From: Leptolyngbya sp. PLA1
Lineage (GTDB): Bacteria; Planctomycetota; Phycisphaerae; Phycisphaerales; UBA1924
Assembly: GCA_021405315.1 (NCBI GenBank)
Contig: QWIH01000001.1
Span: forward strand, 62,001-126,000
DNA: 64,000 bases
Direction of reading: 5' to 3'
The notes under the pieces were generated by a model. It saw only the letters and a list, made by a program, of their open reading frames with translations. It made no database searches and was not told the DNA's origin. The translations under genes and the position numbers were made by a program. This document shows, piece after piece, positions 1-7,519 of the stretch; positions within the stretch are counted from its first letter, which is position 1; each line of letters starts with the position of its first letter.

Positions 1-1191
1 CGGCGCAAGGCGTACATCGGCTTTGATCCGACGGCGGATTCGTTGACGGTCGGAAACCTCGTGCCCATCATGCTGCTCGCGAGGTTCCAGCGGTGCGGGC
101 ACACGCCCGTGGTGCTCATGGGCGGAGGCACCGGGCTCATCGGCGACCCGTCGGGGAAGTCCGCGGAGCGGCAACTGATGACCCGGGAGCGAGTCGCGGC
201 GAACGTGGAGGCGCAGAAGAAGATCTTCTCGCGGGTCATCGATTTCTCGAACGGCCGGGCATCGCTCGTGAACAACCTGGACTGGCTTGGGCCGCTGACG
301 TTTCTCGACGCGCTGCGGGACGTGGGCAAGCACTTCTCCGTGAACGCGATGATCCAGCGGGATTCGGTGCGGGACCGCCTGCAGAACCGCGACCAGGGAA
401 TCTCGTACACCGAGTTTTCGTACATGATCCTGCAGGCGTACGACTTCCTGCACCTGTTCGAGAAGGACGGCGTGACGCTGCAGATGGGCGCGAGCGATCA
501 GTGGGGGAACATCGTCGCGGGGCTTGATCTGATCTCGAGGCGAAACCCGACGACGCCCTCGGGTGCGTTCGGTCTCACGACGCCGCTCATCACGAAGGCG
601 GACGGCGGGAAGTTCGGGAAGTCGGAGTCGGGCGCCGTGTGGCTGTCGCCGGAGCGCACGAGCCCGTACGCGTTCTACCAGTTCTGGCTGAACGCGGCGG
701 ACGCGGACATCCCCAAGTTCATCCTGACCTACACGCTCTGGAGCCGCGAGGAGACGGAGGGCATCATCGCGGCGCACCAGGCCAACCCCGCCGCGAGGGA
801 GGCGCACCGGCGACTGGCGCGGCACATGACGGAACTTCTGCACGGGCCGACGGAGGCCGACGCGGCGGAGGCGGCGGCGAGGGCGCTGTTCAGCGGGGAC
901 ATCGCGTCGCTGCCGCCCGCGCTGCTGGACGAGGCGCTGGGATCAGCCCCGAGCAGCACGCACGACAAGGCCTCGCTGGGCGCTGGGGTGCCGTTGGTCG
1001 ACTTGCTGGTGAGCGTGCAGCTCGCGCAGTCGAGGCGGGAGGCCAAGGAGTTTCTGGCGTCGGGGTCGGTCACGGTCAACGGGCGCAAGGTCGGGCCGGA
1101 GGATCGCGTCACCCCCGCGGACCTGCTGCACGGGCGGGTGATCGCCCTGCGGCGCGGGAAGAAGCACTGGCACGTCACCCGGTGGGAGTAG
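1..1191 (+). CDS. tyrS: Tyrosyl-tRNA synthetase, 5' end cut by window edge
   Basis: Class I aminoacyl-tRNA synthetase that charges tRNA-Tyr in the cytoplasm. The reading frame is open from the first base, so the start lies upstream; 396 residues are visible. Seen directly: the tyrosine-binding start of the Rossmann fold (AYIGFDPTADSLTVGNL at nt 10-60), the core GGGTGLIGDPSGKS, and the bacterial KMSKS loop in the form KFGKS near nt 610-624. A C-terminal S4 RNA-binding domain covers about nt 990-1110 (SRREAKEFLASGSVTVNGRKV region). The length fits bacterial TyrRS, with only the N-terminal tip missing. The last 17 nt overlap a small convergent gene. Identification is secure. Confidence 0.97.
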   Translation, partial: RRKAYIGFDPTADSLTVGNLVPIMLLARFQRCGHTPVVLMGGGTGLIGDPSGKSAERQLMTRERVAANVEAQKKIFSRVIDFSNGRASLVNNLDWLGPLTFLDALRDVGKHFSVNAMIQRDSVRDRLQNRDQGISYTEFSYMILQAYDFLHLFEKDGVTLQMGASDQWGNIVAGLDLISRRNPTTPSGAFGLTTPLITKADGGKFGKSESGAVWLSPERTSPYAFYQFWLNAADADIPKFILTYTLWSREETEGIIAAHQANPAAREAHRRLARHMTELLHGPTEADAAEAAARALFSGDIASLPPALLDEALGSAPSSTHDKASLGAGVPLVDLLVSVQLAQSRREAKEFLASGSVTVNGRKVGPEDRVTPADLLHGRVIALRRGKKHWHVTRWE

Positions 1192-1390
1192 CGGACTGCT
1201 TCATCAGCGGGTTCTTGGCGGCGATCTCGCGGAGCCGTTCGAGGCGGGCCGCTTTGCGGAGTTCGACCTCGAGCCTCAGGGCCCGCAGCCGGTCGATGTC
1301 CCCGATGCTCGTGGAGAAGGCCCGGGCGACGCCCCAGGCTCCGGCCCCGATGATCCCCGCCGTGCCCGCGACCATGAGCCAGACGTCCAT
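1175..1390 (-). CDS. Small hypothetical membrane protein (71 aa)
   Basis: Not recognised. From the ATG at 1390 it reads as a short N-terminus, one hydrophobic glycine/alanine-rich segment (residues about 3-25, MVAGTAGIIGAGAWGVARAF), then a charged helix rich in Arg, Leu and Glu. It could be an inner-membrane protein with a cytoplasmic helical tail. The same frame stays open to another ATG at 1447, but the extra residues carry no signal-like feature and would overlap the divergent gene start, so I prefer 1390. No good Shine-Dalgarno sequence precedes either start. The gene runs convergently into tyrS. A chance frame in GC-rich DNA cannot be excluded. Confidence 0.45.
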   Translation of the reverse strand: MDVWLMVAGTAGIIGAGAWGVARAFSTSIGDIDRLRALRLEVELRKAARLERLREIAAKNPLMKQSATPTG

Positions 1391-1432
1391 GCCACTTGCA
1401 TCGGGTTCTGAACCCTTCGGCTTGATCCCCTG

Positions 1433-1438
1433 TAGAAT
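1433..1438 (+). promoter_or_regulatory. -10 hexamer (TAGAAT) of a likely leaderless gene
   Basis: TAGAAT ends 7 nt before the ATG at 1446, so transcription would start at or next to the start codon. No Shine-Dalgarno sequence lies between. A perfect palindrome, GGGTTC-T-GAACCC, sits at 1403-1415 about where a -35 or an operator would be. No good -35 hexamer is seen. Confidence 0.45.
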
Positions 1439-1445
1439 CCAAACC

Positions 1446-3941
1446 ATGCGAAGGGCGTCCGAATACCTGCGTGCGATGATCGGCGTGCTGGCTGTGCTCT
1501 TGGCATGGTCCGCGGCGCACGGTCAGGGCAACCTGGCGGGCGACCCGAATCTGCCGGTTCAGGTCGGGCTGGACCAGTTCGGGGCCGGGGACGAGACACG
1601 CGCGGGCGAATGGGCGGGGGTGCGGGTGAAGCTGCGAGACTCGGCCAGCACCTCCCGCGAGGTGCTCGTGAGACTCCACGGGCTGGATCCTGACGGCGAC
1701 GTGCCGGTCACGACCCGCGATCTGACGCTCAATCCCGGCGTCGACCAGTACGTGTGGATGTACGTGAGGCTCCCGTTCAACTTCAAGGCTGGGGAGGAGA
1801 TCGCGCTCTCGGTGTACGAAGCCCGGGAGGGCGGGCGCAAGCCCACGGGTGAGCCGTGGTTCGCGCCCGGGGACCTGCTCGGGCGAGCGACGTTCTCGCC
1901 GGCTCCGGCCCAGGTGAACGATTCCCAGATGGGTCTGATGGGCGTGATCGGGCCGCGAACGCTCGCGCTCTCGGGGTATTCGGAGCGGCCGGCGGCGGGG
2001 ACACTGAGCGACGCGTATCACGTACGGTTGCACGAGAACGTGAAGCCGGTTCCCGGGTTGCTGCCGGCGTCGCTTCCGGACTCGTGGCTCGGGCTCGCGC
2101 AGTTCGAGACGATCGTGTGGGCGGGTGGCGAGCCCCTGGAGCAGCACGAGCCCAACAAGCTGGAACCAAGGCAGGCGGAGGCGGTCCGGGACTATGTCGC
2201 GCGGGGCGGGCATCTGGTCATCATTCTGCCGGCGGTGGGGCAGGTCTGGACAAACCGCGAGAGCAACCGGCTCAAGGACATCATGCCGACGGTCGCGGTG
2301 CAGCGGAACGAGAACGTGGACCCGGCTCCCTATCGCCCGCTGCTGAACGTCCGTCCCACGCTTCGGTACCCGACGAAGGGAATGACGGTGCACACGTTCC
2401 GCGTGCCGCCGGATGCAGAGCCCCAGGACGCCATGGAGATTCTGAATGGCCCGGACGGGCGGTGCGTGGTGGTGCGCCGGCTGTTCGGGGCGGGCGCGGT
2501 GACGCTGGTGGGGCTCGACCTGAACGACACGGCGTTTTCGCAGGGAGGGGCGCTGGACGCGGAGGTCTTCTGGCACCGGGTGCTGGGGTGGCGGGGCAAG
2601 CTGACGCCGGACGACCAGAACAGCGCCGGCCCGAACGCGGCGAGCATTTTCGGCACCAGCCGCACGCCCTATTACATGGATGGCGACATCTCGACGGAGA
2701 TCGCGCAGACCGGGAAGACCGCGGTGGGAGTGATCGCGGGGTTCTTCGTGTTCCTGGCGTACTGGCTGGTGGCCGGGCCGGTGGGGTACACGGTGCTCAA
2801 GGCGAGGGGGCTTCAGCGGCACGCGTGGGTGGGCTTCGTGGGCGCGACGATCGTGTTCACGGCGCTCGCGTGGGGAGGGGCGGCGGGTCTGAGGCCGCAG
2901 CGGCTGGAGGCCAGGCACTTCACCTTGCTCGACCATGTGTATGGGCAGCCGGTGCAGCGGGCGCGGGTCTGGGCGAGCGTGTTCCTGCCCGGCTATGGCG
3001 AGCGCCGGCTGTCGCTGGGCGTGTCGCCGGGCCTTGGGCCCAACGCGCTCACCGCGTGGGACACTCCGGGCGATGACGAGTCGTGGGCGAAGTTTCCCGA
3101 CGCGAGGGAGTATACCATCGACAACGCGGACCCCGGCACGCTGCTGGTTCCGACTCGTGCCACGTCGAAGCATGTGCAGGGGGATTGGGCCGGGGGACCG
3201 GCGTGGAAGATGCCGATCCCCGTTCCCGGGCCGGATGGCCGGCCCGGCGCGATCACGCTCAATCCGGACGCGTGGCCGGCGGGCACGGCCTCCGTGCTCA
3301 GCGGCGTGCTCTCGCACGACCTGCCCGGCCCTCTGCACGACGTGGTGATCATCGTGTTCCGCAGGCAGGACACTCTGAGGCCTCACGGGGGTGACTCGAT
3401 CAGCGCCGCCCTCGACCAGCCGATCGTGCGAGCGACGGCGTTTCGGGTGACTTCCGAATGGGGCCCCGGCTCGGCGAACTCGCTGGACCTTGGCATCGTG
3501 ACCGGCCGGCCGGCGGGGTTGGCCGAGGGCGGGGCGGGGACGGTGGACCTCTCGCAGGTGCTCGGGGACTTCATCCCGCGGCCTCCGGCGGCGTACACGA
3601 TCGCGGCGCCGATTCCCGCGGACCGTTCGTCGCGCGTGAATCGGATGTCGGGTTTGGCGCTGCTGCACCTGCTCCCTCCCCCGAATCTGCAGGACAACAC
3701 GGTGAGCCAGTACGCGGCACTGAGGCGGGCGACGCACGGGTGGGACCTGTCGAGGTGGGCGACGCAGCCCAGCGTGATGGTGATCGGGCATCTGGGAGGC
3801 GACGGGGCGGATGCGCCTTCGCCGGTGCCGCTGACGGTGGATGGCGAAGCGGTTCCGACGCGTGGGCGGACCGTGGTGCGTTGGGTGTACCCGCTGGGAA
3901 CGAACCCGCCCTCGTTCCCGGCGGCGGATGTGGGACGCTAG
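1446..3941 (+). CDS. Exported membrane protein with flavodoxin/GATase-like central domain, linked to ABC ATPase
   Basis: 831 residues, family not named with certainty. Residues 1-26 form a signal peptide (hydrophobic IGVLAVLLAWSAA, then HGQG). The N-terminal half looks like beta-sandwich followed by an alpha/beta domain containing EAVRDYVARGGHLVIILP, the pattern of a class I glutamine-amidotransferase-like (flavodoxin) fold without an evident catalytic Cys. Two membrane segments follow at about residues 428-450 and 462-482, then a long beta-rich C-terminal region. It ends 20 nt before the ABC ATPase gene, so the two are probably co-transcribed. I infer an extracytoplasmic partner of an ABC system, comparable in layout to GldG/DUF4350-type proteins. 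The start was chosen from the signal peptide and the -10 hexamer directly upstream. Confidence 0.75.
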   Translation: MRRASEYLRAMIGVLAVLLAWSAAHGQGNLAGDPNLPVQVGLDQFGAGDETRAGEWAGVRVKLRDSASTSREVLVRLHGLDPDGDVPVTTRDLTLNPGVDQYVWMYVRLPFNFKAGEEIALSVYEAREGGRKPTGEPWFAPGDLLGRATFSPAPAQVNDSQMGLMGVIGPRTLALSGYSERPAAGTLSDAYHVRLHENVKPVPGLLPASLPDSWLGLAQFETIVWAGGEPLEQHEPNKLEPRQAEAVRDYVARGGHLVIILPAVGQVWTNRESNRLKDIMPTVAVQRNENVDPAPYRPLLNVRPTLRYPTKGMTVHTFRVPPDAEPQDAMEILNGPDGRCVVVRRLFGAGAVTLVGLDLNDTAFSQGGALDAEVFWHRVLGWRGKLTPDDQNSAGPNAASIFGTSRTPYYMDGDISTEIAQTGKTAVGVIAGFFVFLAYWLVAGPVGYTVLKARGLQRHAWVGFVGATIVFTALAWGGAAGLRPQRLEARHFTLLDHVYGQPVQRARVWASVFLPGYGERRLSLGVSPGLGPNALTAWDTPGDDESWAKFPDAREYTIDNADPGTLLVPTRATSKHVQGDWAGGPAWKMPIPVPGPDGRPGAITLNPDAWPAGTASVLSGVLSHDLPGPLHDVVIIVFRRQDTLRPHGGDSISAALDQPIVRATAFRVTSEWGPGSANSLDLGIVTGRPAGLAEGGAGTVDLSQVLGDFIPRPPAAYTIAAPIPADRSSRVNRMSGLALLHLLPPPNLQDNTVSQYAALRRATHGWDLSRWATQPSVMVIGHLGGDGADAPSPVPLTVDGEAVPTRGRTVVRWVYPLGTNPPSFPAADVGR

Positions 3942-3961
3942 AGAGCAGGAGGCCGACCGCC

Positions 3962-4930
3962 GTGCCGATGATCGAAACGATCAACCTGACGAAGCGCTAC
4001 GGGGACCTCGTGGCGCTCAACAACCTCAACCTCACGATCAACGAGGGCGACTGCTTCGGGTTCATCGGACCCAACGGGGCCGGCAAGACCACGACGATCA
4101 AGATCCTGGCGACGCTGCTGAAGCCCAGCAGCGGTCAGGCGAACATCGCCGGGCTCACCATCGGCTATCAGAACCGGCAGATCCGTCCCATGGTGGGCTA
4201 CGTCCCGGACTTCATGGGCGCCTACGAGGACATGGTCGTCACGGAGTACCTGGAGTTCTTCGCGGCGGCGTACGGCATCCACGGGCCGCAGCGCCGGAAG
4301 GTCGTAGCGGACGTGCTCGAACTCACCGACCTGACGTACAAGGCGACCGCGGAGGTGAACAGCCTGTCCCGGGGCATGCAGCAGCGACTGAGCGTGGCGC
4401 GGGTGCTCCTGCACGACCCCAAGGTGCTGCTGATGGACGAGCCCGCCAGCGGCCTGGACCCTCGCGCCCGGATCGAGATGCGCGAACTCCTCAAGGAGCT
4501 GCGCCGGATGGGGAAGACCATCCTCATCTCCTCGCACATCCTGCCCGAGCTCGCGGAGCTCTGCAACGTGGTCGGGATCATCGAGAGGGGACAACTCGTC
4601 TTCAACGGCACGGTCGACGAGATCCTGCGCCGGGCGAAGCTGGGGCACATCCTGCACGTGGGCGTGACGGATCGCGTGGAAGAGGCCGGCGCGATCCTCG
4701 GGAAGATGCCGGGGGTGAAGGGCGTCAAGGTCGCTGCGGATGATCCGACGGTGGTGAACGGCAAGGGCGGGCGGGTGCTCCACGTCACCATCGAGGACGG
4801 CACGGGCATGGCCTTCACCGACATCCCAAACGTGCTCATCAACCACGGATTCCGGATCACCAAGTTCTCCGAGGAACCGGTGAACCTCGAGACCGCGTTC
4901 ATGAGGCTCACGAAGGGGCTGGTGCAGTAG
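3962..4930 (+). CDS. ABC transporter ATP-binding protein (ABC-2 type)
   Basis: Cytoplasmic ATPase subunit, 322 residues. Seen in order: Walker A GPNGAGKTT near residues 36-44, Q-loop region, signature LSRGMQQRL, Walker B VLLMDEPASGLD, then the switch histidine in SSHILPEL, followed by a C-terminal domain of about 90 residues. The LSRGM signature and overall layout match the CcmA/NatA/DrrA group that pairs with ABC-2 permeases. AGGAGG at 3947-3952 lies 9 nt before a GTG at 3962 and 15 nt before an ATG at 3968, so I prefer the GTG. No ABC-2 permease is adjacent. The only partner in view is the 831-residue membrane protein upstream. Substrate unknown. Confidence 0.9.
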   Translation: MPMIETINLTKRYGDLVALNNLNLTINEGDCFGFIGPNGAGKTTTIKILATLLKPSSGQANIAGLTIGYQNRQIRPMVGYVPDFMGAYEDMVVTEYLEFFAAAYGIHGPQRRKVVADVLELTDLTYKATAEVNSLSRGMQQRLSVARVLLHDPKVLLMDEPASGLDPRARIEMRELLKELRRMGKTILISSHILPELAELCNVVGIIERGQLVFNGTVDEILRRAKLGHILHVGVTDRVEEAGAILGKMPGVKGVKVAADDPTVVNGKGGRVLHVTIEDGTGMAFTDIPNVLINHGFRITKFSEEPVNLETAFMRLTKGLVQ

Positions 4931-4966
4931 GCCGCCGCCGGTTCCGCGAGGGGGGGCGGCGCGGCG
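4931..4966. other. GC-rich inverted repeat between convergent genes
   Basis: GCCGCCGCC at 4931-4939 can pair with GGCGGCG at about 4956-4962. It fills the gap between two convergent stop codons and could end transcription from either side, but no T-run follows on either strand. Confidence 0.3.
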
Positions 4967-6052
4967 TCAGCCCACGCGCCTGAGGCGGGTCACGCGTCCG
5001 ACCTCGACCCATTCAACGACCAGGATGTCGCCGGAGGCGTCGAAGCACGCCCCGTGCGGCGCGATGAACTTGCCGGGGATGAACTGGTCGCGGGGCTTGT
5101 CGCGCAGACGGAAGTCGTTGTCGTCGCCCAGGTGTGTGATCAGACGGTTCGACTTGTCGAGCAGCGTGACCCGGGCCTGGAGGTCCGGGACCAGCAGCAC
5201 CTCGCCCCGGGTGTCGAAGTGGCACGGGGCCTTGAGTTCTTCGGTCACGAAAGAGTGGTGGACGCCTTCGAGCGTGAAGTACTGGAGGCGCTTGTTGGAC
5301 CGGTCGGCCACCACGAGGAGGGGCGTCTCCGGGTCCCGGGCGTCGATTCGGAGGCCGTGCGGGCACGAGAGCTGGCCACGCTCCTTGCCCGGGCCGCCCC
5401 AGGTGCGGAGGAGTTCGCCCTTGGCGGAGAAGTGGTGGATCCAGGACTTGCCGTAGCCGTCCGCGATGTAGAACTCGCCGGCGCGCGCGGCGGCGGGGCC
5501 GGGCAGTCCCCACGGGACAACGGCGATGTTGGTGGGGTGATACTCGCCGGGGCTGTCATACACGCCGGATTCGAGCGGACAGCCTCGTGACCAGACGACA
5601 TCGCCGGTGAGCGTGATCTTCTCAACGATGCCGCGGGCCTGGTCGCAGAGGTAGAGGAACTCGCCCGCGGGCTCTTTGGAGTAGTGCAGGCCGTGGGCCC
5701 CGCCCTTGTGCTGGGGGGCGAAGGAGCGGACAAAGGCGCCCCTCGGGTCAAAGACGGCGATCGCGTCCGGGGTGCTGCTTGACGCATGGACCGTGTGCTT
5801 GATGTAGATGTGCCCGGCGGCGTCGGTGCACACGCCGTGCGTGTTGCCGAAGACGATGTGCGTGGGCGGGGTGACACAGTCGTGGATGCACTCGTAGCGG
5901 TGCTCCCCGGCGCCGAGGATCACGGGCTCCAGCCCGGACTTCGGCGAGGTGCGAACGCGCGGCGCGCCGAGGGCCATGGGGGCTGCGAGCAGCACGGGAG
6001 CAGCGGCGATGGCGGAGAGGGCGCCGCGGCGGGAGATCGGAGGGAGGGGCAT
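4967..6052 (-). CDS. Tat-exported NHL-repeat (six-bladed beta-propeller) protein
   Basis: 361 residues. The N-terminus from the ATG at 6052 carries a twin-arginine signal (SRRGALSAIAAAPVLLAAPM), indicating folded export. The mature part shows NHL-type blades: repeated motifs such as YIADGYGKSWIHHFSAKGE, PHGLRIDARDPETPLLVVAD and APHGACFDASGDILVVEWVE. Such propellers usually bind proteins, carbohydrates or redox partners; some relatives are lyases or monooxygenases, but no such catalytic signature is evident. It is divergent from the cytochrome cluster, with a 622-nt gap, so a functional link with the two NHL lipoproteins there is possible but unproven. The start is supported by the signal peptide and a -10-like hexamer 6 nt upstream. 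Confidence 0.8.
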   Translation of the reverse strand: MPLPPISRRGALSAIAAAPVLLAAPMALGAPRVRTSPKSGLEPVILGAGEHRYECIHDCVTPPTHIVFGNTHGVCTDAAGHIYIKHTVHASSSTPDAIAVFDPRGAFVRSFAPQHKGGAHGLHYSKEPAGEFLYLCDQARGIVEKITLTGDVVWSRGCPLESGVYDSPGEYHPTNIAVVPWGLPGPAAARAGEFYIADGYGKSWIHHFSAKGELLRTWGGPGKERGQLSCPHGLRIDARDPETPLLVVADRSNKRLQYFTLEGVHHSFVTEELKAPCHFDTRGEVLLVPDLQARVTLLDKSNRLITHLGDDNDFRLRDKPRDQFIPGKFIAPHGACFDASGDILVVEWVEVGRVTRLRRVG

Positions 6053-6058
6053 GGGCGC

Positions 6059-6064
6059 AGTGTA
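6059..6064 (-). promoter_or_regulatory. -10 hexamer (TACACT) of a likely leaderless gene
   Basis: Read on the minus strand, TACACT stands 6 nt before the ATG at 6052, with no Shine-Dalgarno sequence between. The -35 region is not conserved. Confidence 0.4.
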
Positions 6065-6514
6065 ACGATGGATCGCGAGCGAGTGTGCTGCTCGAACGTC
6101 GCAGCCGGGCGTTCGTTCAGCCGCGGGACTGCGAGGTGTCGCGGACCGGAGTTGGCGGGCGTCTGGTGGCTCTTGATGGTGGTTGGCAGCGGCGGGTGCG
6201 TCTCCGGCGATGGGATGTCGGAACACCTGGGCGCAGTGTCCAACGTGCGCGTCTCGGCGGGTTCGTGCGTCGAAGGCAGGCCAGGGTGGGAGTTCTACGG
6301 ACTTGCCCGATACGGGGCCCGGTCGGGCATGGCTCCCGGGGGCGCACGCCTGCTTGAGTGGAACTCTCCGGGGGGAGACGTGCCCCCATCGATGCGATGG
6401 CGATCGGGCGGCCATGCTACGGGCGCCCGCCCGTGCGTCCGGTTCTCAAGGGAGGCGCGCCCATGGGGTGTGCTTTCTCAGTTTTGGGAAGCTGGTGGGG
6501 TCCGGTACCCAAGA

Positions 6515-6534
6515 TTTGGATCCGGTCGACCAAA
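6515..6534. promoter_or_regulatory. Dyad TTTGG-N10-CCAAA, candidate activator site
   Basis: Perfect 5-bp arms at 6515-6519 and 6530-6534, whose downstream edge is 26 nt upstream of the sigma-54 promoter at 6561. A second looser pair (TTGGG at 6484-6488, CCCAA at 6508-6512) lies just before it. Sigma-54 activators bind such upstream dyads, although usually farther away, so this is only a candidate site. Confidence 0.3.
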
Positions 6535-6560
6535 AAGGGCCTTTCCAAAAGTGGACAATA

Positions 6561-6576
6561 TGGTATGGTGTTTGCA
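6561..6576 (+). promoter_or_regulatory. Sigma-54 (-24/-12) promoter of the first cytochrome gene
   Basis: TGGTATGGTGTTTGCA has GG and GC separated by exactly 10 nt, a full TGG at -24 and a full TTGCA at -12 (consensus TGGCACG-N4-TTGCW; mismatches only at two of the CAC bases). Transcription would begin near 6588, leaving an approximately 87-nt leader before the ATG at 6675. Confidence 0.7.
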
Positions 6577-6674
6577 GGATTGGATGCAGGCCCCCAGTGA
6601 GCCGTGGAAGAGCAGGGGTGTTCCCTCCCGGTTCGACGGCACAGAGGGTCTGAAAGAGAATCGCAGGTGACACA

Positions 6675-7298
6675 ATGAAGACCAGAAACCTCGGAATCAG
6701 CGCTGCGGCGGTGTGTGCAATGATGAGCCTGACGGCGCTCGGCCAGATCGCCAACTCGCGGCACAACTTCAGCTCCTACGGCTGGTCGGGGGGCGAGATC
6801 TGCAAGCCGTGCCACACGCCCCACAATGCCAACACCGACGTGGGCTTCCTGTGGAACCACGCGCTGAGCAACGCGACGTACACGATGCACGAAGGCACGG
6901 GCACGGCAGAAGCGAACATCGACAGCCGCAGCCGCATGTGCATGGGCTGCCATGACGGCACGGTGGCTCTGGACAGCTTCGGCGGCACGACGGGTGACAA
7001 CTTCATCGGGCCCGGCGGTCTGATCGGCACCGACCTGACGGACGATCACCCCATCGGCTCTGATGCGATCTATCCGACCGCCACCAGCACCAGCTACAAC
7101 CCCCAGGATGCGAACCACCGCGTCGGGACGGGCTCCCGTGTGCTGAGGCTTCGTTCCTGGGTCGACAGCACCGGCACCGAGCAGTGGGTCGTCGGCTGCT
7201 CGACCTGCCACACCGTGCACAACAGCGGCAACTACCCGCACATGCTGCGGTTCAGCAACGCGTCGAGCGCGCTCTGCCTCACCTGCCACATCAAGTAA
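6675..7298 (+). CDS. Exported tetraheme c-type cytochrome
   Basis: 207 residues with an N-terminal signal peptide (ISAAAVCAMMSLTALGQ). Four heme-binding motifs are visible: CKPCH, CMGCH, CSTCH and CLTCH, the last at the C-terminus. The segment WNHALSNATYTMHE, then MCMGCHDGTVAL and DLTDDHP recur closely in the 530-residue cytochrome at 12501 (LWNRAMPTEAYTIYG, MCLSCHDGTIAL, DLSDDHP), so the two are paralogues and this is the shorter version. It is periplasmic or exported further. It stands alone behind a sigma-54 promoter and ahead of a terminator, so it can be expressed separately from the conduit operon. The ATG at 6675 is fixed by the signal peptide; the ribosome-binding site is weak. Confidence 0.92.
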   Translation: MKTRNLGISAAAVCAMMSLTALGQIANSRHNFSSYGWSGGEICKPCHTPHNANTDVGFLWNHALSNATYTMHEGTGTAEANIDSRSRMCMGCHDGTVALDSFGGTTGDNFIGPGGLIGTDLTDDHPIGSDAIYPTATSTSYNPQDANHRVGTGSRVLRLRSWVDSTGTEQWVVGCSTCHTVHNSGNYPHMLRFSNASSALCLTCHIK

Positions 7299-7350
7299 TG
7301 CGAGCGTGGCCGCCGCAAACCGGCGGCTCGCCCGCTGAAGTTGAAAAGAA

Positions 7351-7397
7351 CGCCCCCGCACCGGGCCCGCGAGGCCTTGGGCGGGGGCGATTCTGCA
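7351..7397 (+). terminator. Hairpin terminator after the tetraheme cytochrome
   Basis: CGCCCCCGC (7351-7359) pairs with GCGGGGGCG (7381-7389), with an inner GGGCC/GGCC pairing, followed by a short T-containing tail. It separates the first cytochrome from the operon that starts at 7463. Confidence 0.6.
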
Positions 7398-7462
7398 TTG
7401 TGGACGGAAGCGGCGACGCCGGCCGAGCCCTGAGCGCCTATTGATTACCGTCGGGTCCGGTT

Positions 7463-7478
7463 TGGCATTGGGTTTGTT
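7463..7478 (+). promoter_or_regulatory. Sigma-54-like promoter of the porin-cytochrome operon
   Basis: TGGCATTGGGTTTGTT, preceded by T: TTGGCA at -24 and TTGTT at -12 with the correct 10-nt spacing between GG and GT. The only serious mismatch is T for C in the -12 GC. A start near 7489 would leave about 30 nt before the ATG at 7520. Confidence 0.5.
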
Positions 7479-7519
7479 CAGGGTGTGGAGGGCACCGCGG
7501 CCCCCGGGAGGTTCCGATC

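Larger units (their letters stand above)
6053..6674. other. 622-nt divergent intergenic region
   Basis: Holds the start signals of the NHL gene on the minus strand and, on the plus strand, a sigma-54 promoter (6561-6576) with a dyad just upstream (6515-6534). The tract from about 6470 to 6580 is visibly richer in A and T than its surroundings. Open frames here lack start signals and recognisable protein features, so I call no gene. Confidence 0.6.

Noticed and set aside
729..3791. Minus-strand open frame of 1020 codons opposite the 831-residue protein
   Set aside because: Composition is Arg/Pro/His-rich with no domain, as expected from antisense of GC-rich coding DNA; the plus strand has a signal peptide, membrane helices and codon logic.
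6183..6653. Plus-strand frame of 156 codons in the large divergent intergenic region
   Set aside because: No ribosome-binding site, no recognisable protein character, and it covers the sigma-54 promoter.
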